64,000 bases of DNA, taken from Stictocephala bisonia. Taxonomy: Eukaryota > Arthropoda > Insecta > Hemiptera > Membracidae. The stretch's first letter is position 1. Every line of letters begins with the position of its first letter. Both the position numbers and the translations under genes were made by a program. Below are positions 11,881-23,510 of the stretch, one piece after another. Under the pieces are notes generated by a model. That model saw only the letters and a program-made list of their open reading frames with translations, did no database searches and had not been told where the DNA came from. The stretch is from contig JAQJVL010002644.1 of NCBI GenBank assembly GCA_035578905.1, positions 1 through 64,000 of the forward strand, read 5' to 3'.

Positions 11881-12913
11881 ATGTTAAGGATTTACATTAA
11901 TAATTCATTGCATTTTTCTTATTTTATCGTTTTAATTCATTTTGTCTCACGTTTGCATATCACATTCACTAATCATAATTATATACAGTATATATTCATA
12001 AGTTTTTAATATGAAAACCAGAGCCACCTATCATAAAGGCTGTATCATAATTACTGAATTTCTCCTTCATTCAATCGTCAGTTCTTCTCCATTTTCTCTC
12101 TCTCATTCTCCTTATCTCATTACAACCTCTTCCATATTTCTCTTGTGTATTTAATTTTAAACTCAAAATTGCATAAAATGTCTCTTTTATTCATAAAAAT
12201 TAAATTTTGTTACAACTGCAATTCTCTTTACAGTTTATTTTGAATCTGAAGACAGTATTCAGTTGTAGCCTAGAAGCGTTTGGTCTGGCCAGACAGAAGA
12301 AAGAAGGCTGATATAATAACTCTGTATGGTAAACAAAATTGTTATATTGTAATTCATTAATTGTATAATCACTACTAAAAATTATATAATCATTTAACAT
12401 TTAATTCCAGTCTGTACATTTGTAATACAACCACATTCATATTTAACCTAGGTCTACTTTTTTTTCTGATCCCTATCTCATTCCTGATTTTGTCCGGTGA
12501 TCCTCCATTTCACACCCTATATCTAACATAATAAAAAAGTTTGTTATAATAAACCTCACCAAAGTAGTCCGATGACATTTTAGGCGTTGTTGCCATATCG
12601 TTTTTGAGAACTACCCAACCACATGTTTCATCTAAGACAAGTATGCATATGTTATTTTTATTGGTATTTAAAACAAAAGACTGTCAATTTTATCGGTATT
12701 TTGTTTACAAAACAACTGTATGAAACTATTTAAAGAACTCTTAAAATGGTAAAATTAATTATGATATTTATTAATACAGAAAGTTTTTGTACAGATTAAT
12801 GTTGATGTAAATATTTTATATTTTGTAGAAAGTACTATACAAAAATGTTTAACAAGTGAAATAACTAATTTTTATCCGTAATTACATTAAAAATGCATTC
12901 CATACAACAGTTC
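11881..12913. other. AT-rich non-coding DNA with pyrimidine tract
   Basis: A CT-rich run at about 12085-12145. A 66-codon minus frame (12200-12400) has no recognisable domain. Otherwise nothing seen. Confidence 0.4.
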
Positions 12914-13304
12914 TTAAGTCCCATACACACGGTTAGTTCGAATTGACCGTGTGTATGCAAAATCCTTTCAGTTCGGCCTGAGCTCAGCCAACTGATGGAC
13001 TGATGAAAATTCGTCAGTTCTAAGGTACAGTTAGAACTGATGGCAGGCCGGAAGGACCGTGTGTCCTTCAGATCTAACTGAAAATTCGAATTGTAGGTGG
13101 GCCGAACTGAACATGGTCCTTCAGTTCGGCCGGACGACAGTTAGAAAAACGAACGCTTCCGTCTCCTTTTTCTTTGTGCCACTAGAGATACCACTGCACT
13201 CCAGAATAGTAATAGTTCTTCATTAGAAGCCTATACTGGAAACACACAAGACACACTGTTGAAGCGAGTGTAGGTTCTGATCTGGCCGCGTGTATGGGGC
13301 TTTA
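12914..13304. mobile_element. piggyBac-like MITE (TTAA-flanked TIR element)
   Basis: Left end TTAA then GTCCCATACACAC (12914-12930). The right end read inward is TAAA then GCCCCATACACGC (13304-13288). The ends match at 11 of 13 positions and are equally spaced from the TTAA and TTTA flanks, as expected for a TTAA-specific transposon with one mutated target site. The left end itself forms a 12-bp hairpin (CATACACACGGT with ACCGTGTGTATG). The interior has reiterated GTTCGGCC and AACTGA words and no coding capacity (383 bp). The superfamily is inferred from the TTAA spacing only. Confidence 0.6.
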
Positions 13305-13697
13305 TGCTTAGTTATCGCTGTTAGTCAGTACTGCGTAATGCTTTTGATATTTATCTATAAGTCTAGGCGATCACGAAAGTTGAAACTGATGTTTAAATCA
13401 TATACTATAGATAACGTTTGATAGGCATGTTTGGTACTGAAGAAATTAAATTTCCCTGGCCAGAATTATAAACCTTGTCAGTCCACAACTCTGGCGAAAA
13501 TAAAAATTAATTCTAATATATTTTTAACTCACCAAAAAAGACACAGAAAGAAATTAATAATTAACATTGTTGAACATATTTTTATTAATTATAAACAAAA
13601 TACAGTCACATGTTAAAGGAAATATCAATTTAAATTGTATTAAAAGCTCCATTTAAATATAGGCCTACTATATGCCATATCATTCACCTTCGCATAC
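13305..13697. other. Short AT-rich gap
   Basis: A 61-codon plus frame (13431-13616) has no recognisable feature. Nothing else seen. Confidence 0.35.
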
Positions 13698-14338
13698 TTA
13701 ATTTTTAAATTCGTCGCCATCGTCATCACTACTGTCATTTAGGTTTATGACGATAGGTTCGATAATGACATCCCTGGAACACTGCTGCTGAAAGTCAGCT
13801 TCTTGGAGGCCTTCTGCGTGTCTTACTCATTTGGCCCAGTCAGCGCGTGATACAATATTTAAGGCTTCTGCTAGTTTCTCCACGTCAGCCAGTTTAAAGG
13901 TGTTGTTTTTTAAGGCGACTTCCCTCTTCACTTGACCCCATATCAACTCTATTGGGTTGTACTAGGGGGGCATGCGAACCACTTCGTGACCCATTTCATT
14001 GGCAACATGATCAAGATAAAAAGATTTCCTTTCTGACTTTACTTCATTTATAGATAGAAGTTCAGATTTTGTATAAGTGGGATCGTGTGGTATATTATTT
14101 GATACTAAACATTGAACATTATCGGTTTTTTCCATTTTGATTTTGGAACCTTGTCTTTGAGCACTGAAAGGTAACTTGTATTGTCCATAACAATAACACA
14201 CCCCTCTTCAAGATTACATAGTAGCTGATCAACAAACCATTGCTTAAACAAAGTGCCATCCATCTCAGTTTGGTAATCACACTGCTGAATTATTTGCCCC
14301 CACGAAATACAAGCTTCGCTCCTGGAATTTTGCAGCAC
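13698..14338 (-). pseudogene. Decayed DDE transposase (IS630/Tc1-like, insect type)
   Basis: The minus strand, read across frameshifts, gives the catalytic half of a DDE transposase of a type widespread in insect genomes. It begins QNSRSEACISWGQI, then MDGTLFKQWFVDQLL. The second catalytic aspartate is in VIVMDNTSY, and the usual following histidine is replaced by leucine. Then come KVPKSKWKK and LDHVANEMGHEVVRMPP. The glutamate is in NPIELIWGQVKREVAL, followed by NTFKLADVEKLAEALN. The N-terminal DNA-binding part and the terminal repeats are not visible. Several stops make it inactive. Confidence 0.7.
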
Positions 14339-15536
14339 CTCCTGAATAAGCAGACTTTTTAAAAGTGTTTAGTAATATTGTTCAATTTATATTTATTTAA
14401 AAAAAGAAATGTAACTTACTGTTTTGAAAATGTGCTTTAACTTTATTTAATTTAATGAAACCACCAGTAAAATTAAATATAGTTTTTTATGTTTTAGTTT
14501 AAGGCGTAAATAAAGTCTATGAACGGCTTTCACTGAAACATTCAGTTTATGTTTTCAGGACAGCATGAATAGTCAACAGCGATACCGGTTGGCAGATCTT
14601 TGCACACAGAAGGCGTCAACTGGTTCACTTTCTACTCGACAATGCGGCAAGACAAAGCGAGATCTGATAACTCTATCGATATAATTGCTTCTTATCTTCT
14701 CTTAGCGCACCTGTAATAATCGCCTTGCGCAACCACTATCAGCTGTTACACAACCACTGGTGTCCTGCAAACATAATTCATGACGTGATTTCCTCACCAG
14801 GGTAACAATTAATTCGGGGGAATCGCTGACGAAATCCGGTTATATCACCCGTTTTCACTGGACCGCATATTTTTAGTGGCCTTTTTAATGAGCTCTCAAC
14901 ATTTTACATGATGTATGTTCAGGATGTTTTTATGGACTCAGTTTTAATCGCCATTTGATTCGGTTAAATCATTTTAATTGTTACACGTTCGAGTTAATTA
15001 GCTGTCATGTTGAAGTAGGTCAATATAAGGACGAAGAAAAATATGTTTAGTGATAAAGTTATGCAAAAATCTTTTCCGTAAATAAGGCAATTTTCTTGCA
15101 CAAGCATACACGTACGGTAGTAATAAATACTACTATGATATTCAATAAAATGTACGGAGTGTAGGGTGAGTAGGTTTATTAAAGTTATTTATTTAAAGAT
15201 CACCAAATGAACGTTAATTTTTTATTTCAAATTATTTTCGAATTTTCGAATTTTCGTATTTTGCTTTGTTAAAAATATGTACGTAGAAAAAAATGGACGC
15301 CTATTGTCATTGAAAATAATTCGTTCCGCAAACATACTGGTACGGTACCTGACAAAAACATACAAGTGACAGTAATATTTAAGAAAAATAATTTAAATTA
15401 TGTCTTATTTTGCAATGTGAAGTTAATGCTAAATCCCTCTCTAACACTTGGGGTCCAACGGCGTAAAGGAGAATTCCGAACCACCACCAGTGACCGGCTA
15501 GGCAGGCTGCGTGGAAGAACGGTATCCCTCACTACT
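14339..15536. other. Non-coding DNA with a less AT-rich island
   Basis: The stretch 14540-14900 is compositionally distinct from the AT-rich surroundings, lacks open frames and contains E-box-like CAGCTG and palindromic TCGATA words. It may be a conserved regulatory island, which is inference only. The remainder is featureless. Confidence 0.35.
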
Positions 15537-15672
15537 AGCTTTAGAAATAAAACGTTTGTCTTTATTCACTCGGTTTGGTATACAATTGCTTGGTTTCCGC
15601 AGCACCAAGCTACTCCTACCCCTCAGCAAATGCTAGCTTTTTATTCACTTAAAACCAAGCAGTTGCTTTTTT
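15537..15672 (-). repeat. Solo inverted copy of the 18.6-kb element's terminal region
   Basis: Nearly identical, in reverse complement, to 18627-18760, the left subterminal part of the TIR element described at 18578-20008. Shared words are GTGAATAAAAAGCTAGCA and GAGGGGTAGGAGTAGC. It lacks the outermost ~45 bp of that terminus. Confidence 0.8.
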
Positions 15673-15728
15673 TCAACTTTCAAATTTTTTTTTATTTTTT
15701 TTATTTATTTTATTATAAAACTGTTTTT

Positions 15729-16638
15729 CAAATTTCAAAACTACATAGATATAAGGAATTTTAGGCTAAGTGAAAAAAAAAACTTGAGTAGCCTATAAGT
15801 TTATTGTATAAACTTTGAATTTATGACTACAGAAACTAGACAGCTCATAACCTATTCGTTCTAAATTAATAGAATTTCTAAATCTATAAAAACATTTTTT
15901 TTAATTATTCCAAATTAATTAGTTAAGATTTTAAAAAAAGGAAAAAAAATTATTTCCTATCAAAAAAGAGTTATGAGCCTATCCAAAATTGATAGAACGT
16001 CAGTATAAAATGCTACACGAATACTTTTGCGCACATCTTTAGAGGTTGGACGGTGAGCACCAAAACTGATTTTTCAGGACAGTTATCGATATTTTATTAA
16101 CAGACACCTCGATCGAAGGGCTCCGATGTCATCGTAAGAGAACTGCGTCAAGCAACTAGAGTGTAAGTTCCTGGACTACTAGTAGTCACCCGTTCCAGGA
16201 ACTTACACTCTAGTTGCTTGACGCAGTTCTCTTACGATGACATCGGAGCCCTTCGATCGAGGTGTCTGTTAATAAAATATCGATAACTGTCCTGAAAAAT
16301 CAGTTTTGGTGCTCACCGTCCAACCTCTAAAGATGTGCGCAAAAGTATTCGTGTAGCATTTTATACTGACGTTCTATCAATTTTGGATAGGCTCATAACT
16401 CTTTTTTGATAGGAAATAATTTTTTTCCTTTTTTTTAAATCTAAACTAATTAATTTGGAATGTTTAAAAAAAGTTTTTATAGATTTAGAAATTCTATTAA
16501 TTTAGAACGAATAGGTTATGAGCTGTCTAGTTTCTGTAGTCATAAATTCAAAGTTTATACAATAAACTTATGGGCTACTCAAGTTTTTTTTTTCACTTAG
16601 CCTAAAATTCCTTATATCTATGTAGTTTTGAAATTTGA
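15729..16638. repeat. Near-perfect palindrome, ~445-bp arms
   Basis: Left arm 15729-16174 and right arm 16195-16638 are reverse complements with only a handful of differences and small A-run length changes. The 20-nt spacer itself contains ACTACTAGTAGT. A transcript would fold into a ~445-bp hairpin. No reading frame of note and no terminal motif of a known transposon. Options are a foldback element, a recent inverted duplication, or a hairpin-siRNA locus. The near-identity of the arms implies recent origin or strong gene conversion. Confidence 0.95.
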
Positions 16639-17770
16639 TTGTTATTTCTACCAACACGTAATTTGTTAATATTTAAATATAAGTCAACAATAGCCATAAT
16701 GAAATTAACTACCGTTAAAATGTTTAAGAATATACAATAAACATGGCACGAGATATTGTTTGAATTAATTTATTGATTCATCCAAAAGCTATAAAATTAC
16801 TTGGGGACACTTCTTATTCTTTTATTCTTTTAAGCGTCACTTACTCGTATAATGATATAATTTTGTTACTTTTTTAGATTTATTTAAGATCATTTGAAAA
16901 TTATATTATGTTATTTGTGTCTCAAACGCTCTAAATTGTGTTTCGTCATTTATTATCTTCTGAATATTATGGGTCTTTTATGTTATTTTTTCTAAGTAAT
17001 AAATAAATTTCGTCAACCTTAGGTAAAAAAAAAAAAATAATAAATAAATAAGATTGTTAATCACCTGTAGAGCCTCTCGGATGGTCTATTATTATTGAAA
17101 AGTAGGTATCGAAAATGAGGGTAACAAAAAAGTAATCGAAAAATAAATAAATAAATTCAACACATAGTTGATAAGTTGTGGTTAATTTAGTAATCTATTT
17201 CTGAATCTTATTCATAAGATCATAAAAATACACTGACGAAGTTTTTTTGAACATCCACTATTTTATCCTTATTACTCATAAAAATAAAAAAAGTCGTTGA
17301 ATAGTTTAAGTTTTGTAAACTTATAACTGAAACAGTGTCATAAAAGCTATAATGAAATTAATCGGGATATAAATCTGTATTTAAACACATTATCAGGTGA
17401 TGGTAAATCGTTAGCTTTGAATGATTATGAATATTTGTTTTGTATAAGTCTTTCATACCTGAGTATAGATTACTTAATAATATTATTTGAGGCTATTGTA
17501 TTGTTCTTCATTAATTATTGCTAAGACACTGATCATTGTGATATGGGCGAGTATGAGAAGTGAATGAATGTGATGAGTCTACATAAACGAGTGTGGTCAT
17601 TATTATTAATTAAGGTCGACTATTCCTTAGAAAGAGCCATTTATTATAGTTGAATAGCCAGGACACCCAAGGAACCTACAGTGACTAGAATGTCACAATA
17701 CTCAGCGCCCAACAGGAAAGAACCATTTAGATTTTTCATAGTGAGCTTGAAAACCAAGTACAGTTCAGTA
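16639..17770. other. AT-rich non-coding DNA
   Basis: Poly-A runs near 17026 and many short frames. Nothing recognisable. Confidence 0.4.
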
Positions 17771-18502
17771 AATTTAATATAGCATTACTGCATGGAGGAC
17801 CAAAATAGTGCTTTATAACAGTGTTTGTTCAGTAACGTTCCTAACGACAGTAAACTAACAGTCTTTAATGTAGCATTACTGCATGGAGGACCAAAATAGT
17901 GCTTTATAACAGTGTTTGTTCAGTAACGTTCCTAACGACAGTAAACTAACAGTCTTTAATATAGCATTACTGCATGGAGGACCAAAATAGTGCTTTATAA
18001 CAGTGTTTGTTCAGTAACGTTCCTAATGACAGTAAACTAACAGTCTTTAATATAGCATTACTGCATGGAGGACCAAAATAGTGCTTTATAACAGTGTTTG
18101 TTCAGTAACGTTCCTAACGACAGTAAACTAACAGTCTTTAATATAGCATTACTGCATGGAGGACCAAAATAGTGCTTTATAACAGCGTTTGTTCAGTAAT
18201 GTTCCTAACGACAGTAAACTAACAGTCTTTAATATAGCATTACTGCATGGAGGACCAAAATAGTGCTTTATAACAGTGTTTGTTCAGTAACGTTCCTAAC
18301 GACAGTAAACTGTCTTTAATAGGACCTTACTGCATGGAGGACCAAAATAGTGCTTTATAACAGTGTTTGTTCAGTAACGTTCCTAACGACAGTAAACTAA
18401 CAGTCTTTAATATAGCATTACTGCATGGAGGACCAAAATAGTGCTTTATAACAGTGTTTGTTCAGTAACGTTCCTAACGACAGTAAACTAACAGTCTTTA
18501 AT
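17771..18502. repeat. 91-bp tandem array, eight copies
   Basis: Units begin AGCATTACTGCATGGAGGAC at 17781, 17872, 17963, 18054, 18145, 18236, about 18323 and 18414. The period is exactly 91 bp except for one 87-bp copy that lacks AACA and has AGGACC for AGCA. Copies are almost identical, so expansion is recent. A related CAGTTCAGTAAATTTAATAT precedes the first copy. No coding frame persists. Confidence 0.95.
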
Positions 18503-18577
18503 TTTAACGATTAAAAAAATGTACTGCTGAAGATGTATACTAATAAATATTACAAAAACATAGAAAGTGTAAAGTAT

Positions 18578-20008
18578 AATGGGTGAAGTGAATAAAACCT
18601 AGCACTTGCTACGTCTTAGAAATGTTTAAGCAACTGCTTGGTTTTAAGTGAATAAAAAGCTAGCATTTGCTGAGGGGTAGGAGTAGCTTGGTGCTGCGGA
18701 AACCAAGCAATTGCTTACCAAACCGAGTGAATAAAGACAAACGTTTTATTTCTAAAGCTAGCAACTGCTAGGTTTTTCTTAAGTCAGTTATGGGGCATGC
18801 TAGCTTTTAGTTAGTTGTTTGTTACATACCAACACACTAACTTACATAGGTAAAAAAAAAAAACACATACATTCAAAAGTCATACAAAACAGACATTCGT
18901 ACAGACATATTAGTTTTTTTATGTGTCTTTTTGGTAGATGGAATTGACGTTACAAGGATTATTCAATCAGGTTATATTTAATAAAATTATAAGTTTTGGT
19001 AAACTAAAAAAATCTTCAAAATCGGTTTGAGAAGCAACTTTTTTTAAGATTCTGATTTCTCACTTCCAATTTTCGTTTTTACTCTTTCAAGTTTTATTTT
19101 ATTTAACTGCATTTGTTGTAGCAAAACTATAGGTTGAAGTTGAGGTATGGATATGTTCTTTGTCTCATCACTCTCATAATCCATAAAAGTTTTGGCACTT
19201 GTTCTAATTTTATTTAAAATTTGGTTGGCACAACAACCAGTTTCTTCATTTATGTTGTTGTCATCCTCAAACTGCGTAATTTCAATGCTTGCTGTTCCTG
19301 ATAATGATGGATTGCTTGCTGCTAAAATAGAATTACTACCTGTTACTTTGGAGAATATAGGGTGTTGTGCTTGGCTAATAAATTCAAAGAAGTCGTTTTC
19401 CCATAACTTCATTTCATTTTCCCCATAGTTTTTGTCTGTTTTCTCTGTTTCTATTACTAAAAATCTTATGAAGTCTCTTGCTAAAAGAAACAAAATTTTC
19501 TAGGCTTGTTTTATTTATTTATTTTTTTGCTTTTACAGATGTCGGGGTTTTTGAATTTTCAAGAATTTATTGAGTTTTGAACCAAAAGTTTGCCAAACAA
19601 AGCCCTATCTAAATACTTACCCCCACCAACATCTTCTTTACTGGACGACATCTTCTATGACGGTAACAAATAACTTCTCTAGTTCCTCGGTACCAGATGG
19701 TACTTCATTGTCCCAGTGTCTATGTGATGAATCCTGGTTGTAATGGAAGACGGACGGCGGACCGGCGAAAGAACCTGGTGGAAGGGAACAGAAGTCACAG
19801 CATGAAACCTAGTTGTTGCTAGACCTAGCAAGTGCTATGTGTAGCAGTTGCTTCAGTTTTTCTGGAACCTTCTTAAACTCGGCTAGATGTTTCTAACTAG
19901 GTCTAGCATTTCTTTATTCACTCCGTTTTGAGCAAGACCTAGGTCTAAGGGTTAGGTCTTAACCACTAGAGCCTACTAGTAGGTTTTATTCACTTCACCC
20001 ATTATATC
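18578..20008. mobile_element. TIR-bounded 1.4-kb element carrying a two-exon gene
   Basis: The left end (18578) reads ATGGGTGAAGTGAATAAAAC and continues CTAGCA. The right end (20008) read inward is the same word. The match extends outward as TATA on both sides, so the exact terminus and target duplication are ambiguous. Subterminal regions (about 18578-18790 and 19795-20008) are full of reiterated GTGAATAAA and CTAGCA-x-TTGCT words, like transposase-binding arrays. The interior holds one spliced gene on the minus strand and no recognisable transposase. A Harbinger-like two-gene element that lost its transposase is one possibility. Confidence 0.65.
19044..19651 (-). CDS. Two-exon gene of unknown function inside the TIR element
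   Basis: Exon 1 is 19651-19621 (ATG, ten codons MSSSKEDVGG plus one base) and ends at a strong donor GTAAGT. The 140-nt intron (19620-19481) ends in a pyrimidine tract TTTTGTTTCTTTTAG. Exon 2 is 19480-19044. The phase-1 junction completes a GCA codon and leads straight into the open frame ARDFIRFLVIETEK, giving a 155-residue protein. It has an acidic middle (ITQFEDDNNINEETG) and a Q/K-rich C-terminal segment (LLQQMQLNKIKLERVKTKIG) that could form a helix or coiled coil, like the C-terminal parts of Myb/SANT-type transposon accessory proteins. That comparison is weak, and no domain is truly recognised. No signal peptide or membrane segment. An AATAAA lies about 290 bp downstream on the minus strand. 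The splice signals and preserved frame argue that it is or recently was a functional gene. Confidence 0.6.
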
Positions 20009-20510
20009 ATCAATTTGATCACTCACGCAGTCTTTAGCTATGTGAAGATTTATTAACTGAACCTATATCTATCTATACCTAGAACAGGCAAATACCACTG
20101 ATTCACTCATCGCTGTAAAAAAAGTACTAAGCCTACGAGGCTGAAATTTTGTAGAGTCAAAGGTCTTATGCTGTAGACGTGCAATAAGAAGGGACTTTAA
20201 AAAATTCTTAGTAAATCGAAGATGGTGGTCTGGGTCAGCACCACCCTTACACAATACGTGTCCGGACTGAAACTGACCGCGATAAAACCTCGTGTTGGAT
20301 GAAGGGTTCTTATATTAGCTGGCTTACGGTCCTCCGCCGGCTGAGCCTGACTCGCCTCCTCGACGGAATACGCGTCCTGAATATCTCCAAGGGTGAAACC
20401 GACAGGTTGACTGCCATTAGGTATTTCCTGGAGCCATGGGTAACCTGCCTACATCTACTCTTATCGTCGTAGTCACTAGAGAAACAAATATGATCCTTCT
20501 CATAGGTACT
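20009..20510. other. Unassigned DNA, less AT-rich
   Basis: Frames on both strands are short and match nothing I know. The stretch 20290-20480 is comparatively GC-rich. No repeat structure noticed. Confidence 0.35.
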
Positions 20511-21080
20511 TACACGCACAGTGGTATTAACCCACTCACCCACCCAAACACACAGAGGTATTGACCCACCCGCCCATCCATACACGCACAGTGGTATTAA
20601 CTCACCCACCCACCCATACATGCACAGTGGTATTGACTCATCCACCCATCCATACATGCACAGTGGTATTGAATCACCCACCTAACCATACACGCACAGT
20701 GGTATTAACCCACTCACCCACCCAAACACACAGAGGTATTAACCCACCCACCCATCCATACACGCACAGTGGTATTAACTCACCCACCCACCCATACACG
20801 CACAGGGGTATTTACCCACCCACCCACCCATACACGCAGAGGGGTTACGTGTGTGGGTGGGCAGGTGGGTCACTACCACTGTACGTGTATGAGTGGGCAG
20901 GTAGGCCATTACCACTGTACGTGTATGGGTGGGTTGTACCACTGTACTGTATGGGTGGGTCAATACCACTGTTCGTGTATTGGAGGGCGGGTGGGTTCTA
21001 CTACTGTACGTGTATGGGATGGCAGGTGGGTTAATACCACTGTGCATGTATGGGTGGGTTAATACCACTGTACGTGCAAC
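20511..21080. repeat. 36-bp minisatellite in two opposed blocks
   Basis: 20511-20838 consists of about nine 36-bp units built from CACGCACAGTGGTATTAA and CCCACCCACCCATA. From about 20845 to 21076 the same unit continues on the other strand (GTGGGTTAATACCACTGTAC and TGTATGGGTGGG). The array is thus head-to-head, about 250-330 bp each side, and can form a hairpin. The period divisible by 3 creates long overlapping frames on both strands (20310-20681, 20561-21034, 20775-21164) that are repeat translation, not genes. Confidence 0.95.
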
Positions 21081-22844
21081 ATATACCTGCGTTGTTTTAC
21101 TGCTACTGCCAGCGGCAGATTGTAGCCTTACATTCCCACCGAGCAGATACAGTGTGAGGGTCATTATTTGAACCTTTCAGTTGACCGAATCATACTTAAC
21201 ATACATTAAAAATCTCCTTGATTTTATTCAATCCTTTACACAAAAAAACTTAACAGATATATGTTATCAGTAAAAGTATCTAGGAACATAAATAATAGAA
21301 TAAACAGATAATCAGTGTCGTACTGGACCTATCTCCCTAGGGGTTATTACCCCTGACAGCATAGTACGATGTTTTAAATTACTAACTTATAAATTTAAGT
21401 TTATGTATCAAGAAAGTTAACGTCAAATCAAATCACAAGATCTACTCAAGACATCATCATCATATGAATAGATCTTGTCAGTTTTCATGTCGTCTTGATG
21501 GTGTCCAAATGACTTGATATTTTGTACATAGGTTTATCTTGGCCCCTAGAGGCTCACCAAGAAAGAATTTTCCTCTTCGATCTCACGACTTCGTTCCACT
21601 GGCCTCGAAAATTCCCATGGTATTCTTATGGAGCTATATTAATTGATTGATTTATTTTACAGCTGTTAAATAAAAACAAATAGAATAAAATTGTGGTAGA
21701 CTAAACTTTTTAGTTTAGTATAGTTAACTAAACTTTATAGAGTAAACTTACATAACATCTGCTGTTCTAAACTGGAAATAAATTGGATACAGTGTAAACT
21801 GAAAAGTTGCTGCACATTTCAATTATACAATCAAAACTCAATATTATGACTGGCGAAGCGGGCGGGTACAGCTAGTAAAATAATACGAATCATCTACCTA
21901 TAGTTTTACGTGGAATCCAAACCACGAAGTAATGGTCTTATTTTCAGCTAAATGACAAGTCTGATACTCAGTTTTGTTCTCTACACAACATGGCTACTAC
22001 AAAAAATAACACTCCAGACTTCTCTAGTACTTCACCACCCTTTGTCCACAAGCAGCTGGATTACAGCACTTGTTTAATTTATTATTCAAGACCATTAATG
22101 AATAAATTGTGAATTGCTTGATGAGGAGAATTAGTATCCATCACAAATCTTCTCGTTGCCTACACCTGTAACCGAGCAATAAAGTCGTCTGATTCATTTG
22201 AGCATCCTGTGTATCTAACAGGTAAATTAATTGTGTCTGTGGGACGGTCTTCCAAAAGGAATAGTGAATCGGAACGTGACACTGATGTTTTCAGCTCGTC
22301 TGATAATTAATTTGAGAGATCCGGCAGCAGATATAATCAGCGAGTGGCATTGTGGACGCCAGTAATCTGATTGCGGACCCACAGCTCTGAAATGCATTGA
22401 CAGAATGGAATACTCCACGCCAATCTATCTACTTTTTGAACTCAGCCGCCAGCGTGTGATCTTATAATCAATCAGGGTGGTAATTAAATAGCTTTAAATG
22501 TTTTACTAAGCACTGACATATTTACAACTTTATACCCACCGTCTCTTTATTATGTTTAATTACGATTCAAATTAGAGGATACAATTTAGGGTGAGTAGTG
22601 CAGAAGGTTTCGAGTTCATTTGGAACAAATGTACGTGTATGGGTGGGTGGGAGGGTCACCAACTAGGTAATCTAGGTGTAGGAGATGTGTTTTGCCTTCG
22701 TTCAATCAGTAAAGCACCTCCTAGTTTTTGGCGCAGATATTTTATTTTACAAAATCGTTGTCACAGTTACACACTAAAGAACATCTAATGATATAAATAT
22801 TTTCAATTTAACACCAGAGTTGAACCAGGAAAACGATAACCTTC
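21081..22844. other. Non-coding DNA with possible Helitron-like end and a unique island
   Basis: At 21848-21876 the string GGCGAAGCGGGCGGGTACAG runs into CTAGT, resembling 3' ends of Helitron-like non-autonomous elements. A small inverted repeat (CGTACT at 21320, AGTACG at 21363) surrounds CCCTAGGGGTT. The stretch 22090-22430 is less AT-rich and could be a regulatory island. A piece at about 22630-22655 resembles the GTGTATGGGTGGGTGGG minisatellite word. No gene. Confidence 0.35.
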
Positions 22845-23510
22845 CATATATGGGTCAAAATCGGTTATATGCCCGCAGAGTTTTTTTCTTAACAGTCCTG
22901 TTTTAGAGCTGAATCGAGAAACATTCTACCTAATCTAACCAAACCCAAGATGATCACGGTTGCTTCCTAAGCTGATCACGGGTTCTACCCAAGCTGATTA
23001 CGGGTGCTTCCCAAAATGATCACGGGTGCTACCCAAGCTGATCACGGGTGCTTCCCAAACTGATCACGGTTGCTACCCAAGCTGATCATGGGTGCTATCC
23101 AAGCTGATCACGATTGCTACCCAAAGTGATCACGGGTGCTACCCAAGCTGATCACGTGTGCTAACCAAGCTGATCACGGGTGCTACCCAAGGTGATCATG
23201 GTTGCTACCCATGCTGATCATGGCTGCTACCCAAGCTGATCACGGGTGCTTCCCAAGCTGATCACGGGTGCTACCCAAGCTGATCACGAGTGCTACCCAA
23301 TCTGGTCACGGGTGCTTCCCAAACTGATCACGGGTGCTACCCAAGCTGGTCACGGTTGTTATCCAACCTACACCGGCCGGATTGGCACTAAATCACTGTT
23401 GGTTACCCCTAGTTGGTCTTCTAACAAAATATCATTTAAGACCGCTCTAAGTTGATAGGAAAAAGTTTAGATTTTGTGGGCATACAATCGATTTTGGCCC
23501 ATATATGTCT
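22845..23510. mobile_element. Inverted-repeat element with internal 22-bp minisatellite
   Basis: 22845-22875 (CATATATGGGTCAAAATCGG followed by TTATATGCCC) is the imperfect reverse complement of about 23478-23510. Between these ends lies a 22-bp tandem array, 22945-23370, about 19 copies of GCTGATCACGGGTGCTACCC plus AA, each with the TGATCA palindrome. A minisatellite held inside inverted ends is a known design of some non-autonomous DNA elements. No reading frame of significance. The ends of the unit are inferred. Confidence 0.7.

Noticed and set aside
20310..21171. Five overlapping frames of 80-157 codons on both strands, rich in T-H-P-P or V-G-W motifs
   Set aside because: They are translations of the 36-bp minisatellite, whose period is a multiple of three. 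No start context, splice signals or domain.
22945..23370. Short regular repeats as a possible CRISPR array
   Set aside because: Units are contiguous without unique spacers, and the genome is eukaryotic. It is a minisatellite.
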